Source: Globodera rostochiensis (taxonomy: Eukaryota; Nematoda; Chromadorea; Rhabditida; Heteroderidae). From it: 64,000 nt of DNA. How positions within the stretch are numbered: position 1 is the stretch's first letter; each line of letters begins with the position of its first letter. Positions 52,153-64,000 of this stretch are shown here, piece after piece. The stretch is from assembly GCA_018350325.1 (NCBI GenBank), contig JAEVLN010000001.1, positions 3,811,254-3,875,253 on the forward strand. Direction: 5' to 3'. Under the pieces are notes generated by a model. It saw only the letters and a list, made by a program, of their open reading frames with translations, ran no database searches and was not told where the DNA came from. The position numbers were made by a program, and so were the translations under genes.

Positions 52153-53770
52153 ATGTCGTCGTCTCCCGAGAGGAAAAGAGCGTATTGGTCGTCGGATCGC
52201 AAAATACAGCATCAATCGGTTGGGTTATTGTCGGGCTCTGTTTTTACGCCTGACGGAAAAAGGAAAAGCGCGAGGGTTTCGGCGCAGCAGCGACGCCCCG
52301 CGGAAATGTGAGAAAAAATTCGAGGGCCTCGGATGGATCTGCTGAACTCGCGTTCGTGGATTCGCCGATACGGCCTTGTTCTAATTTAAAGTTTTACCTT
52401 AAATTTTGGAGCAAATGGCCTTCAAGACCGTTTAAAATTGTGTTAAACTCTCTCAGTTTTGTCTGTGACGACGTTTTATTTGATGTCTTTGCGGGGATCG
52501 GAATTGTCCAACTCGGAATGAAAATGGCACTGATCAGTGCCCGGTTCGACGCACTGGTCGACAGCCATTTTAAGGCAGCACATTCAATTAAAGTATTTGA
52601 AATATTTATTATTTTTTAAGTTTCTGAAACGGTCGTTGGGGAGACTGTGGATTCGACGTGAAGAATACGGCACTCAGGCGGAAATTGTTCCGCGATTCGG
52701 TAACAATAAAAACCCGTTTCCGGAATGGCCGCCTCCGAAAGGCATAAACGGCTTCAAATCTATCAGCATAAGGTAACTTTCAATCATTTGTTAGAATTCC
52801 AATAAAGCAAATAAATGCCCAGAAATTTGGGAGGAGGGGGTAATTCAAAAAATGTTCTATTTTCTGGGGTTTTTGAGGTTTATGCATTTTTCTTAAAAAT
52901 GTTTTGGATGGGTGGATTTAGCCAGGCCCCTTCTCCCTCTGGGTATACCTTTGATTCCAACCCAAAAACTTTTGGATCTTTCAAACGATTTAAAAAAAAC
53001 ACCCGACATCATATTGTACTTTTCAGTCACATCGACCCAAAAGCCATGGAATTTTTGCACTGCAGTCGGCGCCTCTTCGACGTCGACATCGCATTTCAGT
53101 GCATTGGCTTTGGCAAAGACCGCGGAAAAGCATTTCGTGAGATTTGGCCGCTGTTCGCCAACAACATCGCCAAGACGTACTTGACCGGTGATTTGCTCTC
53201 CCGCTATCGTCGTCTGATCGCGTCCACCGTTCTCTGTGACTGTGCAAACCTCCGTTCGATCCATTCCTTTAACATTTACCCCGAGAACCCGGCTGACGAC
53301 GCTGCTGGCGCTTCTAACGGCCAAGCGCTGTCAAAATGGCTGCACACCCCGTGGAAGGACGGACGTCCTAAACTGCTAACGATGGCACAACAGGAGCCAA
53401 AAAGTGTGGAAGCGCTTAAAAAGGTTTTGACATTGAAATGTGTTAGCATCGCACACATTTTGCACCGGCTTAGGCTTTCATCAATGCCACCAGTCCGGTC
53501 AGCTTTATCGTTCGTCATCGTCCTCTTTGGTATGGGAAAGATGGCATTAAGCCATTTGAACTGTTCAATGGGCTTACTCGCGAACGGATGACACTTCGAC
53601 GCGTTCGTTTGGCCGGCAAGTTCGACATGTGGCTGTTGGAGCGAGGGCCAGACAAAAGGGACGAGCAGCGATGGACCGAGTGGGCGCAACAAGAGACTGT
53701 CGACCTTGATTTTTGGAAGGAGAACAACGTCGTCTACGTGAACTTTGACGAGCAGCGTGAAATCGGGTAA
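52153..53770 (+). CDS. F-box-like protein of the same family, copy 2
   Basis: 378 residues, five exons: 52153-52307, 52457-52592, 52621-52772, 53027-53423, 53474-53770; all phases agree. The N-terminus is longer and basic ([14 protein letters not shown]), then [31 protein letters not shown] (F-box-like), [77 protein letters not shown] and [13 protein letters not shown]. It has an extra intron in the F-box-like part compared with copy 1 (after 52592). Sequence identity with copy 1 is modest, so the pair is not a recent duplication. Function inferred as for copy 1. Confidence 0.85.
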
Positions 53771-56700
53771 GAGATGGACAGCAGACCAAGGGCCTACCCA
53801 GAGAGGCCCTCGAAATTAAATTTTTAACAGAAATTTTCTCAATATTACATAAAAAAAAATTCTCGTCCGACGGACTTTATTTTTATGTAACCAAAAATTT
53901 CAAAATTTTGGTCAAATTATTGTCTTTTTTTCAAAAATACCGAAGTTGTTTTAATTAGCACCCCCCCCCCCCCCCGTATTAATGTGGCCCAATATGCTTT
54001 TTTGTAGACCAAGGCGAGGGTTCCGTTGCTGCTGTATTGCTCTCCCTGCGAAGAAGTAAGCGCGGGAGTGTGACGTTTATTCGAAGAATTTTCGATCGGT
54101 CCGAATTGATCATCTTTTGTTTCAAGCAAATCAGTTTATGTTAATGCTTTACCAGCATTTTGAAATCGGACCTCAAAGATTATTCATATTCGTTTTAGAA
54201 TAAACTTTGCTTTATCGCAAGTAAGTCTATGTAATAAATCATGGTCTTTTTGACTAATGAAGAATGAGAAATGTGCCAACACGGCCAGGGTTTGAATATA
54301 CTAAAAACGGCTTCACTTTTTGTGAAAAATTCAGTTTTTCAAAAACAACCGCATTAACATTTTGTGGCCTTTTTTTAACCTCCGCAGAGGATTGGAGCAG
54401 TACACACGTTGTTTTGGCATATTTACTACTGAATTCGGGTCGTTTTTGGGCACTTTTGGATTTGGAGTTCTTTCTAATCAATTCATCCATAATGTATATA
54501 CATAACAACAACAAAATCCTTCCCTCATCCAATTCAATCAAAAGTTCCGTCCGTCCGATTATATTTATTTATGCAAATTTGGTGCTTTTGCCCAGCAAAA
54601 GCAGTTCCCTCCCCGCCCCTTTTCCCTCATCGTCGGCTGTTGCTGCGGGGTGATCCGATCCGCCACCAATTTTTGGTGGCGGCTAATAAGAGCGGTTAAA
54701 AGGTGTGCAGAACGGTTGAACCGGTTTGCACCAGTTGCGTGTACCTCCATGGTCGACGACGGGTAGTGACAGCCGATCCGTGCAGCAAGCGGCCGTTCCA
54801 TCCCAATTATTCCCCCCTCCCCCCCCCCCCCCCCCCCTCCGGCGCCCTTCGAACCCCCCCCCCCCCCCCCCCCCCTCCGCCCTTCGATCACCCCCCCCCT
54901 CCCTCCCCTCCGGCGCCCTCCCCGTCCATTCACTTTGTCATCCCGCAACGCATTCAAATCGTTGGTGGTGGGTGCGTTTTTTGTTCACTTTTCAGCCATT
55001 TGAAGGGCTCTGAATAATAAAATAGCAAATTATGCGCCATGACAAAAGAGCTATCGCAACCGACGAATGATCGGACTGAAGCCAATTCCAAAAAACTTCG
55101 GTTTCGCTGATCGAACTTTTCAGAAACACAACACAACACGTAGTAATGGCCGCAAACTTTTGGCCATTTCTTTTCCCTAATGGCAAATTTAAGCTAACAC
55201 TGATTGATTTCATAAATTAATTGCGTATCCTCGTGCGATTAGGCGAAAAGAGCGGTCGGTCCTAACTGACCGATTTGCTTCCAATGTTTTCCTACTGATC
55301 CTAATGATCAGCTGATCATAACCTGATTAAAGGCAGATCAGGCACCTGGTGCCACACTTCTTCAACATGTTCCGCACATTTTGACCTTGATGCCATTTTT
55401 CGCATGTTTATTGTTAAAGAGGACAACTCTGATTAGCATTGATCAAGATCAGAGCTGGATCGGAATTCCCATTATTCCCCTTCGCCATCTCCATTTATGT
55501 ACAAAACATTGATTTTTTGTCAAACAAAGTGACTTCCCCCCGAACTTTGCTCCGTTATTGACCGACGGACGACCTTTTCCCAACTTTCTTAAGTTGATAG
55601 CACAAAGTTTTGTCTCCGTCTCCATCGGAGCGTCTCCGCCGACGCCGCCGACGCGATTGGTTGGCATGGGGTCCGTCCGATCCGCCGCTGTGAGTTGGGG
55701 GCGGGGGGGGGGGTGAGGGAGGAATGACCTCCACCACCAGCACCGCCACTTTTCCCCAGGCTTTCACGGGGGGGGGGGGGGGGGTTCGGCGAGGGATGCC
55801 CTTTCCGCTGCTGTTGAACATAGGTAAATGCGCACATACAATGCAAAACAAAAGCATCACACAACACAACTAAGGCTCTCAAATTGCCTTATTTTTAAGG
55901 CAAAAAAATTTTCATTTTTTATGGGAAAAATGAGAATTCCAAAAATTGCGCTCCTTGATTCGTATTAACAAATAAGCAGAATTCTCAAAAAGAAATTGTT
56001 TTTTTGAAAATTGCTTAAGAAAACTGCCATAAAATGCCATATTTTGTCGTAGTTGAGTTGAGAGCCCTGAGCACAACAACAATTAATGGCTTTGTTGTGC
56101 CGCGGATCGCAGGCAAAAATCTGATAAGAATTCTCATTTCTAAGCACTTTTATTGCTCAAATCAAAATTGTCAAAAAGGGAGAAGAAAAAGTTATCAATT
56201 TAAAAATGATAATGAGCGCGTTCTCATGCGGTGGCTGAACTTTCATATGCATTTGCCCGTATCGTCCAACCGTTCAATTTGAATTCAAAATTGTTTTAAT
56301 GAGTCGATCATATCCTGATCCTACGTGGCGGAGGACAGATCATTTTGATTAAAAAACCAGATCAGCAAAACACTGTTACTGGCTGACCCATCCATCGCCA
56401 CAACCCATCCATTTTTCCTCCTTATTCGTCATTATTCTCGCGCTGATTCATCTCCGCCCAATCCAATCGGACGCAAAATTTTGATTCGCACAAAAAAATC
56501 AAATCTATTTTAGCACCCACCACTCATTGTGAGCTGATCGAAAATTGGTTAATTTTACGAATTTGTATAAAACAACCAATAATAACATTTTTAGAAGAAT
56601 TTCCTGGTCCTTCCAGGCACCCCCCCCCCACTTTTATTCCCCTCAATTCTGCGTTTTTAAACGAAAAATTCTCTAAAAATTTTAATGATACGTGACGAAT

Positions 56701-57050
56701 GACTTTCTGAGTGAATGTTTACGTGTGAAACCCATAAAAAAGGTCAGTCGGAGTTTGGGAAAGGGCTGCTTATCGGTGAGGAGGGCGGCGGGGGGGGGGG
56801 GGGAATAAAATACGGACATTTTACACAAAAAGCGTTCGTTGGCGCGTTTCCTGACGATTTTGATCGAATAAATTCAACTCACGGCAATCAATGCAATGAA
56901 AGCCGCCCAAACAATTCTTTCAAAATGAATTTCCATCCCCGCCGCCGCACTTTGCCCCCACAGTCAAAAGACGGCAACCAAAGACCCCCCCCCCACCCGT
57001 CAAAAATGACAAATTTTGGACCCATTTTATGCATTTGGAGGAGCCTTTCA
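53771..57050. other. Long intergenic region with C/G homopolymers
   Basis: No supported gene in 3.3 kb. Poly-C or poly-G tracts at 53960, 54821-54840, 54857-54875, 55698, 55769 and 56789. A short hairpin (CGCCACC, GGTGGCG) is at 54660-54685. GATC-rich palindromes (GATCAGCTGATC) lie near 55305. The frames at 54264-54653 and 55555-55869 are low-complexity or unsupported. Confidence 0.5.
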
Positions 57051-57057
57051 TTAGAAA

Positions 57058-57150
57058 ATGGACGGGGGCGAGTCACTCACTGCGCTTGCCTCGTCCATGT
57101 CCACCCCGCGCCCCCCCAGCCCAACCGAAGCCACCAATCCACCACAGCAG
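57058..57150 (+). CDS. Possible Ser/Pro-rich first exon
   Basis: ATG followed by GESLTALASSMSTPRP and SPTEATNPPQQ, then a donor-like CAGGTGCC. No downstream exon could be joined, and the following 150 bases are poly-C tracts. Could be an isolated frame; kept only as a weak candidate. Confidence 0.2.
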
Positions 57151-57697
57151 GTGCCCCCCCCCCGGCGAAACCCCCCCCCCCCCCCGCCAACAACAAACCC
57201 CCGCCTCCCCCCCCCCCCGCCAACCCAACAAACCCCCGCCTCCCCCCCCCCCCGCCCCCGCCCGTTGCGCCGTTGTGCTGCATTTTCCACCGCCGCTGCG
57301 ACCGCGACGGGGCTCCCCACCCCCAACCGAACACAATAAAAATCGATTTACCCATTCATTCTTTTGCGCTCATCCCCAAAACATTTTTTGCTGCTGCAAA
57401 GTGCACAAAAATAAATTTCTGCTGACTTTTACACTTTACTGTAAGGAAGTGGTTGGTTGGTTCAATTCAAATTTTGGATATTTTTTAAATATTTAAAAAT
57501 ATTTGCAGCGCCTTTTATTTATGCAATTGAATCGTTTTTATTTGTTGCCCCCTAATAAACGTGATAATATCTTCGCAACTTCCGATGGAAGAACATTTTG
57601 GGTTGGACCGAAAGTCGGAACAGAACCATCGAAGGATTAAATTTACTTTTCTCCAATTTTCCAAAATTGACATTTTTCCCCAAAATTTTCTTTAAAA

Positions 57698-58012
57698 ATG
57701 GGTATCCTTAAAATTCTCTGGAAACTAATTGCAATTTTGCCGTTCTTGTTTTTCTTCTCCAAACCAATTTTCGGGGAATGTTTGTCCCAATTGCCTCGGG
57801 GGCATTTGGCGTCCAAACATCGCCCGAGGGCGCGTCCAATCGTTCGCTTTTTGTTCGGAATTGATCCCCAACAATTGTGCTGGCCGACGAGCACTTTTGT
57901 GACTTTCCGAGGAAATGGCGGCGATTGTGAAGACGGACAGACGACGATTACCCCTCAAGGGGATGAGCGATGGGCGAAGTCACTCCAATTTGGGGTGATC
58001 GCTTTGGATTAA
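57698..58012 (+). CDS. Single-exon small secreted protein
   Basis: 104 residues. Signal peptide of about 26 (LIAILPFLFFFSKPIFG), mature part of about 78 with three cysteines, a basic patch (SKHRPRARPIVR) and DPQQLCWPTSTFVTF. Not recognised. Only the length, signal peptide and coding composition support it; no intron and no TATA box were seen. A secreted role is inferred. Confidence 0.5.
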   Translation: MGILKILWKLIAILPFLFFFSKPIFGECLSQLPRGHLASKHRPRARPIVRFLFGIDPQQLCWPTSTFVTFRGNGGDCEDGQTTITPQGDERWAKSLQFGVIALD

Positions 58013-58683
58013 GCCTAATCACATCTGAATGGTGGTCTTTCACCAAATCGGGATGGCATCTGGCATTCTCTCATGTCATGGATCTTCCAATTCGGATGGT
58101 AAATCGGGGATAAAGAATCTCCGATCGTTAATACATAATCCCGTTACCAATTTAAAACCGGCTACCTATATCTACGTTCCCCAAAAATGATTCAAGGGAT
58201 TTCTTTGATCCCACTAGATAATCAATCCAAACCGTTTTAGTTTTTCCCAACTCCCTGTAATTCTAGATCACAAATTGATCGAAACCAATCCCCGAAATTT
58301 ATTAAATTACCAATTTCAAATTCCCAAAATGCCTAAATGTTGGTATGCCTCGCTATTTGCTGCTCTGAGTGTACAAAAATGTGCTTTTGACTTCTGAGAT
58401 CAGTATCCCCCCCCCCCCCCCCCCCCCCCTCCATTTGGTTGGGGTCCGTGGCCCGATCAAATTTCACGTGGAAAGGCCACGGCCGCGGTGAGCGGGCATT
58501 GGAGAGTACCAAAAGGCTCCGATCGGATGACCACGGCTTATCCTTTGTCCGATCACTTGGCAGATCGATCACTCGAGAAGCCATTCTTCTTCTTTGTGAG
58601 GGAAAGACGGAACAACCTTTTTGCTTCTACTTTAACTCTCTGAACTTTCAAATGATATTTTGGCTTCTTTTTTAGATTAAAAA
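58013..58683. other. Gap upstream of the coiled-coil gene
   Basis: AT-rich with one long C tract (58408-58430). CTCCGATCGGATGACC-type words near 58520 but no clear repeat. No exon. Confidence 0.5.
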
Positions 58684-61600
58684 ATGGTGTCCATAAGGTC
58701 ACCGCAGAAATTGCCGGGCGAGAACGGACTGCACGCCCGGGACGGGTCGTTGACCAAGCGCAAGCAAGAACAATGGGAAAGGGAAAGAGGTTTGGACGGA
58801 GGGGAATTTGAAAATTTTTATAATTAAATTTGAATTGAAATTTAAAAAAACTGTTAGCGGAAGGTGAGCAGACGAGCGGCTGGTTCAACAAATTCGGCCA
58901 AAAGCACACACCGGGAAGACGCCGAGCGGTGAATTGGGCAATTAACGAAGGGGCCGAAGCTGCTGAAGCTGAACAAGCGGCGGGTGCCGACAATGACAAA
59001 AGACGTAACGAAAGCGATGGGGCGACAACGGTGAAAAACAGTGAATTTAGGCAAAACAAATTCAAATATTAATTGGTGCGCACTTTTGTCAAACATTTTA
59101 TTTCCGGTTAATGTCATTGTTTAGTCTTCTGATCAGCAGCTGTTGAATGACAACAACAACGGCACCATTCATTACCAAATGCAACAATGGAAGAACATTG
59201 AGGTGATAATGGGAGCCCGCACTTGCGGACCGAGAGATTCGAGAATCTCGAAAAGAATTTCACCAATTGAGATCACTAAAAAATGCCGAAAAAAGATTTT
59301 GATCGAGAATCTCAATCATCCGGCTTCTATAACAATGCATTCAAAAGGCAGATCAAAACTGATCAAAACGCAATTTAAATGTTCAGCCGTCCCCAATGGC
59401 CCATGCGCCTTCGCCCCTCGTCCACCATCGCCCGCCGTCGTCCATCCCCCCGGCGGCGATGCTTTACAGCGCCCCCACGGGCGGCTTCCCCGTCCAGACG
59501 CCAATGCATTTCTTCACAACGCCACCGCCCCCAGCGGCGCCCATGCAACTTTTTGGGGATTATCATCATCAGGCAAACATTTTATGCCGAAAAGTTGGCA
59601 ATAAAAAAGTGATCTCTGATCTTTCTACTTTATTTTAGGCGCAATGCCAACGCCAATTTCTGCCTGGCGCCATGCCAATGTTCCCCCAATTTGTGCCGCC
59701 CCCGCCGCTCCCTTCCGTCGGCGTCATTGACACCGCCGCGTTTATTCTCGCAGCGCACCAACAGGCGAATAAATAAAAATATTAAAATTGGAAAGTATTT
59801 TAATTTTACCTTCGATTTTATTCACATCGCTGAAATAATTCGAAATTTGTTGAATTGAAGTTAAAGGGAGAGAACGAAAATTCATTTTTTTAAATTCCTA
59901 TAAAATTTAAGCAAAAATTCCCGATGGGCATGTCGCAACATCCGCTGATGCCAACCCCGCCATTCTCGTGCCCTTCCTCCCTGGAAGAAGCGGGCAACAA
60001 TTCGCCGGCTGTCGAACAACACCAGCAATACCAACAGCACCAGCTGCAGCTGAACGGTGTTTTCTTCGACCATTTACAGTAACCGATTGTACAGTTTACC
60101 CCTCAGAGACTGTGCCGAGTACGGTACTTTCATCGTCTCCGGCATGCATCGAGGCGGACAACAACAAAGCGACGCCACGGACGGCAGCGAAAAGGGGGGA
60201 GGCAGAACCGGTGACTTTTTTAATTTAATTAAAATAATTAAATACGCTCATTAAATTAATAAACAAAACAAAAAAAACAAAATATAGACAATGTTTCCCA
60301 GGCAAAAAATGTGATGGAATTGTCGGGGAATTAAAAAAGGGAATCGACCATTTTGTTGTAACAATGTCGCGGATATTTGATGAAATCCGACGACGGAATT
60401 CCCACAGATTTTTAATTTTTAATTGAACGGGTGCATTTTATGTCCTTTTTACAATACAATTTTTATTGAAAGTGATAATAAGCTAAGTTAAGGTAATTAT
60501 TTCAATTTGAATTTTAAGAACATTTCCATTTTAGCACAAAAAGCATTTTTGCCAACAATTTTGTTTCCCTCGAGGCCAATTCCATGCGCACCCCGAGGCG
60601 CTCTCTGTCCATGGACGCTTCCGGCACGTGGGAGGAGGAGTTGGCGCGCCAAGTGGCGGAACGCCAAATGTCCGCGGACCGTGAGGCGCAGAGAGCACTT
60701 GAGGAGGAGAGAGTGCGCGAGAGGGAGGAGCGCGAGTGTCGTGCGCGGGAGGAGGCGGAACGCGAGGCGGAAGAGAGACGCAGGACGGACAGAATTGAAG
60801 TGAGGGGGGAGGGGGAGGCGCCGGCGGGGATGTGGGGGCTTGACTCGAGAAAAGTTTGTTTTGGGGTTTTTGGGAGTCTCGGTTTTGAGTCTCGGTAATT
60901 AGGGTTTTTCGAGCATTACAAAGAATTAATCAAGATCCTATTACTTAAACTAAGTTAATGTGATTCGATTTGGACTCGCCGTTGTCCATGACAAGTTTTT
61001 TCTTTGAAATTTTGCAGGCGCGGGACCAAAATGAACGTTCGACCCTCGCGAGTCTGCAAAGGGTAAAACAAAAATTATTCCATTTTTTTTGTTTGTCTGA
61101 ACGCATTTAATTTGAGGCTCAACGCGAGGCCGAACTTTTGCGACGTGCCAAACTTTTCCGGCACATTTTGCTGGACGGAGACGGACAAACGGACATGGAC
61201 ACAGCGAGGCGGCTGCTTAAATGTGCGGATGGGGAAGAGAATGTGCTGAACGATGTGATCAGGCAGGTGAGCAGAGAAAGCAAAATTGTTACCGATTTAT
61301 GATTAAAATATATTAATTAATTTAATTATTTAACATGGGATCTAACCGGATGCCAAAAAATGTCGGAATCCGGCATTTCGGCTCCGAAAAAAGTCCGTAA
61401 ATCCGGAATCCGGTTACATCCTTGGTGGGGTGTCCAATTTTTAGAACTTTCAGAGTTTGCCCTGCCCCCGTTGGGTTCATCTCCAAAATTGCGTCACTTT
61501 TTAACTTTAAAATTTCAGCTGCGCGATTTTGACCGTCAGAAGCGTTTGGCCAACGAAAGTTGCGGCAGTTTAAGTCCGTCATCGACGACCGGCAAAATAA

Positions 61601-62693
61601 CGCCAAAATCGGCGAAAGACGCGGGCAAAGCGATCGGCAAAACGGCGCTGTTCAGCCGGGCGAACAGTTGGAACGTCAAACATTCACGTGAAGCTTCAAA
61701 TTTAAATATTTAATCCAACCATTTCTCAGGAACAATGCCGGCGGCCGTTTTCTCTCCCCCAATCATTGCGCAATCGAAGATGCCGCCTTTATCCGTTGTT
61801 GAACATGCAAAAGTACGGGCTGAAATTGTTGTGACGGCACCGAACATTGGGCATCAGAAGAACGGTTTGAATTTGAGGCCGAATTTCGATTTTTAACCTT
61901 TTGTTAAAATAATTTAAAAACTATCAGCGATTGCTTTTTCAATTGATTAAATTGAATAATTCTTTTTAATTTTTGTTTTAAATGAATTATTGAGGCGGAG
62001 ATGAACAGAAATTAATTAACAACCAATTTTTAAAGACACTTCCAACAATTTTTTTGATAATAAATTATTTAATAATTGCGGTGACTGTCGTCAAATTCAG
62101 TTGCGTTCCCGCCAAAGAAAACAGCGTCAGCAAATGGACAAAATACCGTATCAACAACGGCTTCGCCATCTTCACAGAATAAAAGTACCGTAACCAGCCC
62201 AAATGCTTCTTCAAATTACGGTAACGGGTCACAAAAGTCGACGCCGCCGGACAAACAGCACAAATCTCTGCGGCAAAAGGTGCAAAACGCCGTCAGAAGC
62301 GGCGCGGCAATGCTCCGACGAAAGGACTCCGGGGGGAAAACGAATGGGGACGGTGCCAAAGTGCTGAGAACGGTCGGATTGGTCAGTTGGGGCGCCGGGG
62401 GGGGGGGAAGTCAAAATAATAAAACAAAAATTCATTAAAAATGCCACAAAATTTTGCCCAATTTCCATTGGGACGATTCCGACGGTCGGGGGGATTTATT
62501 ATTTGGCGATTTGCATCCGAAAAAAGTGAATTTAATGGGCGGTGGTGATCAGCATAATTTGCGGGATGGCCCGAAATTATGCGTCCCATCCCAAACATCG
62601 CCCCTTTCATTTATTTTCGCATTTTCGTGCAATTTACTCAACTTTTGTTTTAAAAGCTTTTTATTGCTACAAAATTTGAATTTGTTACGTTAA
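58684..62693 (+). CDS. Coiled-coil protein, CCDC66/CSPP1-like guess
   Basis: Fifteen exons in continuous frame: 58684-58789, 58858-59030, 59125-59202, 59387-59572, 59639-59754 or so, 59912-60056, 60095-60210, 60288-60301, 60535-60799, 61018-61062, 61117-61266, 61519-61687, 61730-61864, 62101-62381, 62472-62693. N-terminus LTKRKQEQWERERAEG and GWFNKFGQKHTPGRRR; a Pro/Gln-rich middle (TPMHFFTTPPPPAAP); a strong coiled coil (WEEELARQVAERQ, then repeated REREERECRAREEAERE); a basic Ser/Thr-rich C-terminus (NAVRSGAAMLRRKDSGG). The WEEEL coiled coil and Trp-Phe-Gly motif recall CCDC66/CSPP1 centrosome-cilium proteins; this is a weak guess. Three introns start GC (after 59572, about 59754, 60301), one exon is only 14 bases, and the last exon follows GG. 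It could be two genes if the stop at 59776 is real. Confidence 0.6.
59216..59310. repeat. CTCGAGAT-type dispersed element in an intron
   Basis: GAGCCCGCACTTGCGGACC then GAGAATCTCG-type palindromes, similar to the elements at 1104-1185 and 10228-10345. Lies in intron 3 of the coiled-coil gene. Confidence 0.5.
61338..61421. mobile_element. 84-bp MITE-like element in an intron
   Basis: Inverted ends GGATCTAACCGG and CCGGTTACATCC with an interior of CCGGAATCCGG-type words. In intron 11 of the coiled-coil gene. Target duplication not evident. Confidence 0.6.
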
Positions 62694-63704
62694 GGACAAA
62701 TTTTTTCTCAAAATTCTCAAAAAAAAACATTTCGTAAAACTTTTTCACCATTTCTTCGATTACATTTTTTGTCTCTTTCTGGCCATAGAGTCGCAGTTAA
62801 GCAGCTTTTACCAATTGGGCCATAAAATGGAGTAAAAAGCGCATTTCCCTGGCGCCCAAAGGGTCCAATCGAAGGACATTTTGTTACATGGAAACTGTGA
62901 AATAATAAAACCCCCGGGGGGGGGGAGATAAGAAATACAACGAAAAGAGAGGGGGGGGGGTTTTCTGTTGAGCGAAAACGAAATAAATAAATCGTTGGGC
63001 CAATTAAAGGCAAAATGAAATGATTTGATAATGAAAACTCCTTTTGTGCCCGCGGGTTTCGAAATAATTAAATTTGATTTGTCGGCCATTTGATGGAAAT
63101 ATTTATTTATTTTATTATTAATTTTTTCCAAAATTGACATTTCTCATTTCTTCTGTTTTGCATAATTTAAAGAAGAACATTTATATAATTTGCTTTTTTC
63201 TGATTACTTTTTTTTCATCAATCAATTTTAACGATTTTTCTATTGAATTTTTCATAAATGATGAAAAAAGAAATCAATTTTTATGAGCAAGAAAATGTTT
63301 TTTGGAATTAATTTTAACAAAAAAAGGTAATAAATGCAATAATTATTTGTCCAAAAAGTTCTCTCCGCCGCCCCCAAGGCAAACAATTGGTGCGATCACC
63401 GATCATTTGTTGTGTCCTTTGCACACAAATGTTTTATTTAATTGCATTCATTTTGCCTTTTATTTGCATATTTATTTATTTATTTGATTGAAAAAATGCA
63501 TTTAAATCTTTGGGGACACTTTTTTTATAACTTTAATTTAATTATTCCGATTAAATATATTCTTTTGGAAGCAATTCGGACGCCAAATAATTATTAATAA
63601 GTCGCGCTCACTTTTCTCTATTTCCTTTCGGGAAAAGCGAGTTTTTTGCGGTCCCCGACTCTTTTTGCCCTTCAGCGGTCATTCGTTCAGTCACTTTTTT
63701 GCAG
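62694..63704. other. Intergenic, AT-rich
   Basis: Homopolymer A/T tracts, short C/G runs at 62911 and 62952. No gene seen; the minus frames at 62717-63140 lack support. Confidence 0.5.
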
Positions 63705-64000
63705 TTCGAGCAGGTCACCCTGCGGCACCGCACCTCCAGCAATAGCAACAGCAGCAACAACAACCAGCAGCAGCAGCAGCAACAAAACCGCCATCCATCA
63801 TCGCCTTCGCCGTCGCCAACCTCAGGGGCATCGACGAACAGCAACACGCCGCCCAACCAACCAGCACAACAACATCCGGTAGAAGAACAACCGCTGTTTT
63901 CTTCACCAACCTTTGAATTTCTGTTGCCTCCACGGCTGCCCGTGCTTGCCGACCATCGCCGACGCGGTCGCCAACCTTTTGAGTTGGAATCAATGACTCT
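63705..64000 (+). CDS. Partial polyglutamine protein, runs off the right edge
   Basis: Exon beginning after TTTTTTGCAG: FEQVTLRHRTSSNSNSS, then Asn/Gln runs including seven Gln, a Ser/Pro/Thr-rich stretch, and FSSPTFEFLLPPRLPV, still open at base 64000. No start codon, so this is an internal exon. Gln/Asn-rich composition suggests a transcription or RNA-related regulator, but no domain is in view. Whether it belongs to the gene ending near 62.7 kb is unknown. Confidence 0.5.

Noticed and set aside
54264..54653. 129-residue plus-strand frame
   Set aside because: Low-complexity Phe/Leu/Ser sequence, no homology pattern, no splice support.

Overview
The window reads as nuclear DNA of a plant-parasitic cyst nematode (Heteroderidae, Globodera or Heterodera type). 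I infer this from AT-rich intergenic DNA, many small exons with short introns ending in TTTTCAG/TTTAG, a ROL-6/SQT-1-type cuticle collagen, an NLP-like Gly/Tyr peptide, many small signal-peptide proteins, two members of an F-box-like family I associate with cyst nematodes, and at least six GC-AG introns. Species was not determined. All exon models were built by eye from splice signals, frame continuity and family motifs; no search was run.

Left part (1-21 kb): the 3' end of an unidentified minus-strand gene; G-rich low-complexity DNA; a minus-strand MATH-BTB gene whose MATH coding is split by a 1.4-kb minisatellite intron; a 1.1-kb hAT-like element with perfect 8-bp target duplications; two paralogous secreted-protein genes (10.4-11.8 kb and 12.6-14.7 kb), one with a G-rich minisatellite in its intron and the other with about 59 DLANKAA repeats in its exon; a minus-strand kelch-repeat gene; and a secreted tandem-repeat protein with ten N-glycosylation sequons, possibly spliced to a downstream helical region.

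Centre (21-43 kb): an NLP-like peptide gene with a TATA box, a seven-exon cuticle collagen, a small secreted dibasic-site protein, 3 kb of Lys-coding-looking satellite that I treat as non-coding, a complete PHIP/BRWD homologue (WD40 repeats plus bromodomain, about 30 exons), and an unusual one-pass membrane protein gene whose cytoplasmic tail is built from serially duplicated phase-1 exons, each carrying a Tyr-x-x-Leu motif.

Right part (43-64 kb): a secreted precursor with a KKR site before a cationic/hydrophobic segment, an endophilin-B-like BAR protein, two head-to-head F-box-like paralogues flanking a tiny secreted peptide gene, a long homopolymer-rich intergenic stretch, a secreted 104-residue protein, a 15-exon coiled-coil gene (CCDC66/CSPP1-like guess), and the first part of a polyglutamine protein running off the right edge.

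Two themes recur. Tandem duplications repeatedly start at exon-intron junctions, copying donors, acceptors or whole exon-intron cassettes. Several introns have non-standard ends: six GC-AG introns and four with a GG or CG acceptor that frame continuity requires. The best candidates for something undescribed are the YxxL exon-cassette gene, the DLANKAA gene with its minisatellite-intron paralogue, and the GG-acceptor introns.
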